Positions 6,390 to 11,504 of a DNA stretch of 11,504 nucleotides are shown piece by piece. Within the stretch, counting starts at the first letter, position 1. Every line of letters begins with the position of its first letter. Below the pieces are notes generated by a model. The model saw only the letters and a list, made by a program, of their open reading frames with translations. It was not told the origin of the DNA and searched no databases. This DNA is from Solicoccozyma terricola. Lineage: Eukaryota; Basidiomycota; Tremellomycetes; Filobasidiales; Piskurozymaceae. Position numbers and translations under genes: made by a program. The DNA is taken from contig BCLD01000014.1 of assembly GCA_001600875.1 (NCBI GenBank), positions 260,890 to 272,393 of the forward strand. Reading direction: 5' to 3'.

Positions 6390-9300
6390 AATTGAAAAAA
6401 GGAGGCGGGCCAACGGCTGACGCTGTTATCGCTGACTCACAGGACCCTGCGTTCTTCGAAACGACCAGAGCATATGTAGGGAGGTGGAGAAGCATAGTCC
6501 AACGACGTGAGTATCCGAACAAGATCTCAACCACAACGATGACCTTGACCCCCTGGCCTTCCGCGTACAGCACCGGCTGTGCTTCCACTCAAGACCTGGT
6601 TCACATTCAACAACGAATGGCAGCCTTGGAGTCCATCCTCTCTCAAGCTGGGATCCTCGCGCCAGGTCAACTCGAGAATGTACTCGGTGGAAAGGGAAAG
6701 CTAACACTAGTATCGCTCGATCATACATTACCGAACGGAGCGTCCGCGTCTTTCCGTGGGAATGGTAACAACACAGCTCCTACTGGATCGGATATCGTGG
6801 AAGAAATTGCAGAGGGCGGGGAACAAGAGAGTGATACGGAAGGTGCGGCGTTGACTTTAGAACACTTGGCCTTTGGGCGGAGAAAGCAAGAACAAGGGGC
6901 AGGGTCAAGTCACAGCACGCATCACAATGCAGGACCTGGATCAATGCTTCGTCGGAATGTAGCGGACGCTTTTGGTTCGGACCCGGTGTTTGATACGGGG
7001 GATGCGATGCGAGGACCAGCAATCAATCCATTCGGTCGACCAGGTGCCTCCGCGGTCGTCGCAAAGGATCCAAACGACGTTTTCCCTTACTCGATGACTT
7101 TCTCGGTTCTGCCACCCGGAACAAATGCAGCAGGTGTCCCGGCCCATCTTCTACCTCAATTGCCGCTCAGGCTCAAGGAAAAAATGGCAGGTCCAGTAAA
7201 GTCGGAAGTCTTGGACGCTCTCGATCCAATGGACGTCTTCTCCATATTTTATCAGCGTAACGATGTATTCGTAAAGGCTCTTCTGAGCGTACTACCGGAT
7301 AGATCAAAGGGAGAGCTGCTTGTGCGAAGCGTAAGTGTGTTGTAGTGCGAGTCAAGGGAGGGCATGTGAACTGATCAATTGATACCCGATTTCAGTACAT
7401 CGACAAGGTGGAATGGCTGCATCGATGTGAGTGGAACAGAAAAGTAGTAGGAATGGGATGCACCAGCTAATTTCGCATTCCTGCTAGGTCTACATGTGCC
7501 GACCTTCCTGAAGCAATGTGAAGAATTTTGGAACACGCCAATTCAGCGCGTGGTCACCGATGTCTACATGCCGTTCTTGAGTCTGTACTGCATCATCTGC
7601 TGTGTAAGTCCTGCATTTTTAGACTTCGATAAAATCCCTGCAAGTGCTGATTCCGTTCGAACCGTTACGACAGCTGGGTCTATATTTCATGGACTCGCAG
7701 GAAGCGTCAGCGAACTTTTCACAATTAGAGCAGGAATCCCTTCCAGAGATATGGTGTACCGCATCAAGAGGGGTGAGGATGTCGGTCAAGGAAGCCTTGC
7801 GGATACTTGCTAAAACGCTTGATCTGCTCCCTCACCCTACAGGCATTGTGGATGAGCGACTTCATGTCGATCCACACAATCGAGAATCTGCAAAGCATCA
7901 TCTTGGTTGGGCTCTTCATGGTACGCTCAAGTGTCATCGATTGAGGTGATCCTTCTGCTAACGGCGACCTACGACCCGAAGAACAACCATGACCGTGCCG
8001 ATGGCGCGTGGAGTCTGCTAGGTGCAGCTATCAAGGTTGGTTGATAAGGATACGATCAGGCACTAGAGTAACCTGGTTGACACACATTTCTCTCCACAGA
8101 TGGCGCAAGGCATGGGGTTATCGAGGCTGGGTGCGGAACCGGACCCAGATTCTAATCAGCGACCTCCGAATTGGAGAGCACCGTGGGAGAGTGTGATTCG
8201 GCGGGAGACAGGGAGAAGACTTTGGTGGAATGTAAGTTGGCAAGTTGAGGAGACCCTGTTGGTGGTCATTCCTTATGGGTCTTTATCCTTCCAGCTTGTG
8301 TTTCTGGACTGGAGTCTTGCTCCATCGTACAATTTTTCGAGTAGTATTCAACCGGATCAGAGTAAGTCAAAGACCTCTTCGGTGAAATGGTGCTGCCGCT
8401 GACGGAGTCGAGTCCTTCACAGTCAAAACTGCATTGCCAGCGAATGTGAGTTCCTTCACTCGGAAGACGTTAGTACGAGAGCTTACGGAAAACACCCTCA
8501 CTGTTATTCAGCTGGATGACGAGGACATCGTCGACGGACAACCGCTGAGACCCAAGCCAATATCCACTAGGACCAGCATGTCGTACCATCTGTCGAGGAT
8601 CCGCTTTGCGGAGATCTCGCAGCGCCAAATCTGGCAAGCTAACGCTTCGCCGCATCCTCCATACTCCTTCATCCTTTCGGTGGATACCGAGCTACGCAAA
8701 GCAATTGGGGATTTACCGGCCTTCTTTTCATTCGAGTCGGACACACCGGAGCCACCTCCGATTGACAGCAAGTCCAAGATCCAGTACTGGGAGAAGATCA
8801 TCATCAACCTGAGTGGTCAGTCCAGGCTGATGAGGCTCCATCGACCTTGGTTGTCGCGTGGATACAAGGACAAAAGGTGAGGATGTCTAGCTGCGTCGGC
8901 TTTCGTCAGCGTGAGACTGAACGTGGCTGGTTCCAACACAGATATGAATACTCGCGCGATCAGTGTATCAGAGCCGCGAGATCGTGTCTACGCATCATGC
9001 AGGACGAGCACGGCGTAGCCGTGTTCTTGGAGAAGTGGTGGATTCCTCTGTTTTATGGTGCGTACAGTGTAGTCCCTGTGCGTGGGATGTTCCGCCGCTG
9101 AAGAGACTGTGGTCAAAACGTCAGTCACTGTCGCCGGAGTTGTTGTTCTCATTGATCTGCTGGTGAGTTTTCACCTCACACATGTTTGCACCGCCTCCTA
9201 ACAAAATACTTCTTCTTTCAGCGATGTCGAGAAGCAGATTTGAACAAGTCTGAGAACCAGGAGAAGGAGAGGGAAGTGCTCGGGGCTCTCGCTCAGATCA

Positions 9301-10084
9301 AGCAGGTTCAGACGGTATCTCATCCAGCGAGAGGTACGATCAGGGTTTGGGAGCAGTTGCTCGGTGAGTTCCTGCGGTCGAACCGTGGAGTCTGGCCCAC
9401 CGGCTTAACCTTGTTCGTCCTCCACTCGCCAGCCGAGCTATATGATAAGAAGGCGGGCAAGTCTGTCCTCGGCAAGCGCAAGGCAGACGGTTCCGACTCT
9501 GGCGGTGGTCTGCAACGAGCAGTCAAGAAGCTAATCCTAGATGCGCAGGCAGTATCTCCAGGATCCGCTGGGTCGCATGCACAAGGCACGCCACAGTCGT
9601 CCGATGCCACGTCACCTACCACCACCCAGCAGAACGCCACAGCTTTCGACGCCGCGATGGCAGGCGGTCCGGCCGTTGACTATAGCAACATGTTTATGGG
9701 ATCTCAACCGTTCTCGGGATTCCCGATGGGAATGAGCGCTGCAGCGATGCCTGCCAGCATGTCAGCTCCCGTTCAAGCATACAATCCGGTAGTACAACCG
9801 AATAACAGCGAAAATAGTTTCGATGTATCGTTGGAGAGCATGTTGGCTACGTATTTGCCAACGACGAATGCACCGAGTGGACCTGACGATTTTATGAATC
9901 GAGTGTTTTCAGTGAGTCGAGGGTGGCCAAATTCGAGCGTTTTGTGAATGGGATGTGTAGCTAACCCCTCCCTCCCGCGCACGCTCCGAAGTTTTCATGG
10001 GACGGCAATCCGCAGGATGCAGATGGGAACAACATCGACTATCCTGCCCTCCAATCGAATCAATACAGTGGTTGGATGGGATGA
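5626..10084 (+). CDS. Zn2Cys6 fungal transcription factor with central MHR domain
   Basis: Nuclear DNA-binding regulator. Eighteen exons: 5626-6233, 6319-6329, 6443-6506, 6571-7330, 7396-7426, 7488-7603, 7674-7772, 7843-7920, 7982-8035, 8100-8231, 8295-8361, 8423-8445, 8512-8876, 8942-9057, 9125-9162, 9222-9363, 9433-9911, 9992-10084. All phases close, giving about 1,091 residues. A Ser/Gln/Pro-rich N-terminus with an acidic stretch leads to a basic KRKR and the zinc cluster C190-X2-C193-X6-C200-X5-C206-X2-C209-X8-C218. A short coiled-coil-like linker follows (about 234-255). The fungal-trans middle homology region (about 465-860) includes KVEWLHRCLHVPTFLKQCEEFW, GMGLSRLG and RRLWWN-type motifs. 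The tail is basic, then Met/Asn/Gln/Pro-rich, typical of activation regions. Most introns are 59-70 bp. I do not recognise the specific regulator or its target pathway. For exon 15 an alternative acceptor at 9103 would add seven residues. Confidence 0.88.
6319..6329 (+). other. 11-nt microexon (Zn2Cys6 cluster)
   Basis: This exon of the transcription-factor gene lies between introns 6234-6318 and 6330-6442. It reads ATTCCCTTGTG and supplies Phe-Pro-Cys plus flanking codon bases; the Cys is the fourth zinc ligand (C206). Acceptor TATAG ends at 6318 and donor GTAGGC starts at 6330. The cluster is correct only when this exon is included. Confidence 0.85.
6357..6391 (+). repeat. Intronic C23-A12 homopolymer tract
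   Basis: Twenty-three Cs directly followed by twelve As inside intron 2 of the transcription-factor gene. The likely branch site (GCTGAC) and CACAG acceptor lie well downstream (6432-6442), so the run is not the polypyrimidine tract next to the acceptor. Its length is probably approximate in the assembly. Confidence 0.9.
9364..9432 (+). other. Intron 16 of the transcription factor, frame-preserving
   Basis: It has a GTGAGT donor, a CTTAAC branch-like site at about 9403-9409, a C/T-rich tract and a GCCAG acceptor. The length is 69 nt with no in-frame stop, so retention would insert 23 residues in place of one codon boundary. Canonical signals favour splicing, but a retained isoform would remain translatable. 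Confidence 0.65.
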
Positions 10085-10237
10085 ATCCGGGTAGGGTTTT
10101 GGTTGGGTGCAACGATATAATACTGTACCATCGACAGGAAAGGCTTTTCAACCAGATGTAATTTTACAAAATGTAGGATGGAAAAAAAAAAAAAGGGAAA
10201 AGGAAAAAGTTTCAAAACCCCTATTGTTTTCATACTC
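10085..10237. other. Short convergent 3' region between transcription factor and ISY1
   Basis: Only 153 bp separate the two stop codons, which face each other, so the two 3' UTRs probably overlap or abut. It contains purine-rich A-runs (about 10180-10210 on the + strand, including A13) and AT-rich stretches such as GATATAATAC that could serve 3'-end formation. No further gene is seen. Confidence 0.7.
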
Positions 10238-11487
10238 TCAAACTCCATACTCTTCCAACAATGCCTTCTTCCTAACTTCCAACAAGATTTTTTCCATCTC
10301 CACCTTTGTAGGTAATTTTGGAGGTTCAAGACTCTCCGCGGAGAGCACACCGAAGAACGATGATATACGAGCTACCAGTGTTGGATCATTCGCCACGACT
10401 GGTTCTTGACCATCTACCTTTATTCTCTTCTCGCCGTCATCACCCGAGGTTGTCATCTCCACGTCATCTGCGTCGGGTTGTTTACGTTTAGTGTGAGATT
10501 CGGATGATGTGGATTGAGGAACGGATGATGTGTTGGATTTTGGGAATGGCGGGAGGATGGTTGATGATTCTGCAAGGTCGAGTAGGTCTGCTAGTTTTGC
10601 ACATGCTGTGTTCCAGTCTGAAGAGGGAGGGTGTGATATATCAATATGAAGGAAAGAGTTTCGATCTTCATGCGAATTGTGAGAGTCAAGGACTCTCACC
10701 TTCAATCTCCATCTCTTCTTCCTCTTCAACGAGCTTGACATCCATCTCATCCACATCTCCATAATAATCCGTACCCTGGTTCTTGAATTTCTGGAAACTC
10801 ATAGCTCTTGCCGATTCTTCTGATTCTTGGACCGCTGTTATACAAGAAGGAAGGGGGGGAAACCCCCCGGAATATCAGAACTACTTCTCCCAAACTTCCG
10901 TACTCGAATTTCCGCTTAAAAACTCACCTCCCCTATTGAACAACTCTTTCACACCTGGTAAATCCTTCGCTCTCCCGAAATACTTGTACCCTCTCGTCCC
11001 AGGAACTTCCCTCCCATCCTCATCGATCATTCCTGTCCTTGCTCTTCTATAATTCGCTCCTCCTAGAGATACAATCTGTCTTTCCCAATGTGATTTCTCA
11101 CGCATGAGTTTGTTGATTTCGTCGTTTAGATCACGGATTGCATAGTCGGTTAAACCAGCTGTTATACATGAGCCGGTGCAGGGAAGAGCACATCAGTTTC
11201 ATTTGTCTCGTCGTCTCCACGTCGATATTTATGAAAAGGGAAAAGGGAAAAGAAAGAGAAGACGGGGACGGGGACGGGGACGGGAACTAACCATCTTGAA
11301 TCTTTGAAACTTTCCTACTAATTTCTCTTAATATCTCTCCTCTCCATTTCTCACAATCCTTCAAATTCGAACATCCAGATGCAAGTCGTGGACGTCTAGC
11401 GTCTTTAGGACGAGCGATACCCATTTCAATAGCTTGGGTCTCTCTGAATCGGAACAGCATCGACTGTGCTTTTTCTTGGTTTCGGGC
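10238..11487 (-). CDS. ISY1: Pre-mRNA-splicing factor ISY1, start codon outside window
   Basis: Isy1 is a nuclear component of the Prp19 (NTC) complex that acts in the catalytic steps of the spliceosome. Exons read on the minus strand: 11487-11292, 11158-10928, 10834-10700, 10617-10238 (TGA at 10240-10238). They total 942 nt, 313 residues, with all phases closing. The first exon begins ARNQEKAQSMLFRF, the hallmark Isy1 N-terminus lacking only its Met. Family-typical segments follow: CEKWRGEILREISRKV, IRDLNDEINKLMREK, SLGGANYRR, DEDGREVPGTRGYKYFGRAKDLPGVKELF, shown here only in part as motif markers. An acidic DYYGD-type stretch, a Ser/Thr-rich linker with a basic KRKQP patch and a Leu/Lys-rich C-terminus complete it. 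The start codon must sit in an upstream exon beyond 11504, separated by an intron in phase 0. Two introns carry hairpins at or near splice sites. Confidence 0.93.
10679..10699 (-). promoter_or_regulatory. Perfect hairpin containing the 5' splice site of ISY1 intron 3
   Basis: On the minus strand, intron 3 (10699-10618) begins GTGAGAGTC-CTT-GACTCTCAC: a perfect 9-bp stem with a 3-nt loop whose 5' arm is the splice donor itself. If intron 3 is not removed, the reading frame meets TGA in the loop region a few codons into the intron. Folding in the transcript and any effect on splicing are inferred. Confidence 0.75.
10854..10868 (-). promoter_or_regulatory. GGGGGG-TTT-CCCCCC hairpin in ISY1 intron 2
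   Basis: Intron 2 (10927-10835 on the minus strand) contains six Gs, TTT and six Cs that pair perfectly. The hairpin lies between a TTCTGAT branch-like site and the pyrimidine tract leading to the ATAACAG acceptor. It could shorten the effective branch-to-acceptor distance, or may simply be a chance homopolymer pair. Confidence 0.6.
11159..11291 (-). other. ISY1 intron 1 with CCCCGT and TTTTCCC repeats
   Basis: A 133-nt intron on the minus strand with donor GTTAGT at 11291 and acceptor ATAACAG ending at 11159. Near its 5' end it holds about four copies of a CCCGTC-type hexamer (plus-strand GACGGG, about 11261-11284). These are followed by three CCTTTT-type units, so almost the whole first half is pyrimidine. 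Confidence 0.75.
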
Positions 11488-11504
11488 CTGGTCGGTGGGG
11501 GGGG
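11488..11504 (-). other. 3' end of ISY1 leading intron, cut by the window edge
   Basis: On the minus strand the sequence reads a poly-C run, then CACCGACCAG, directly before the Ala-Arg-Asn codons of ISY1. This is a good splice acceptor. The intron's donor and the initiating ATG are beyond the window. Confidence 0.75.

Noticed and set aside
9606..9617. A further GCCACGTCAC match resembling the promoter elements
   Set aside because: It lies inside coding sequence (Ala-Thr-Ser-Pro codons) of the transcription factor, lacks the ATT flank and is single, so it is likely chance.
10238..10762. The 174-codon minus-strand frame as a separate gene
   Set aside because: It is the last ISY1 exon read through unspliced intron 3. 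The spliced phase joins it to the Isy1 exons, and the upstream part of the frame has no family match.
1..11504. A novel defence, mobile or biosynthetic system
   Set aside because: All sizeable genes are recognisable fungal housekeeping or regulatory types. No transposase, integrase, terminal repeats or cluster of linked enzymes was seen.

Overview
The window looks like nuclear DNA of an intron-dense basidiomycete yeast, most likely a tremellomycete (Cryptococcus/Kwoniella-like). The reasons are the many 59-135 bp introns with GTRNGY donors and CTRA(A/C)-like branch sites, the pyrimidine-rich leaders, and protein matches recalled from that group. No database search was possible, so all gene names rest on motif recognition and on exon models rebuilt by hand from splice sites and reading phase.

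Layout, left to right. Positions 1-794 are non-coding and look like a promoter, with four copies of a TGACGTGGCAAT-type element spaced about 43 bp. Positions 795-1658 (+) hold the first five coding exons of a Gis2/CNBP-type CCHC zinc-knuckle protein, including 11-nt and 10-nt microexons. The gene then runs into a tract of G26-T-G32 (1684-1742). On the other side of the tract, without the missing parts of either gene, lies the 3' end of a KRE6/SKN1-type cell-wall beta-glucan synthesis gene (to 2617, +). The first gene lacks its 3' half and the second its 5' part, so this is probably an assembly mis-join at a homopolymer, or else a real rearrangement.

Positions 3186-5141 (+) encode a complete six-exon alpha/beta-hydrolase ending in Ser-Lys-Leu, a canonical peroxisomal PTS1. 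A five-copy CCCATTTG minisatellite follows its stop codon. Positions 5626-10084 (+) encode a complete Zn2Cys6 fungal transcription factor of about 1,091 aa in 18 exons. Convergent to it, 10238-11487 (-) encodes nearly all of the spliceosomal protein ISY1; its start codon lies beyond the right edge, behind an intron whose acceptor is at 11488-11489.

The five genes do not form a pathway; this is ordinary core fungal gene content. The observations most worth following are: the chimeric junction at the G-run; the microexons placed inside zinc-binding motifs; a perfect 9-bp hairpin that contains the 5' splice site of ISY1 intron 3, with a second hairpin near the 3' splice site of intron 2 (in a gene that itself encodes a splicing factor); the PTS1 carried on a separate last exon; and the four-copy bZIP-like promoter array. 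I found no RNA genes, transposons or CRISPR arrays.
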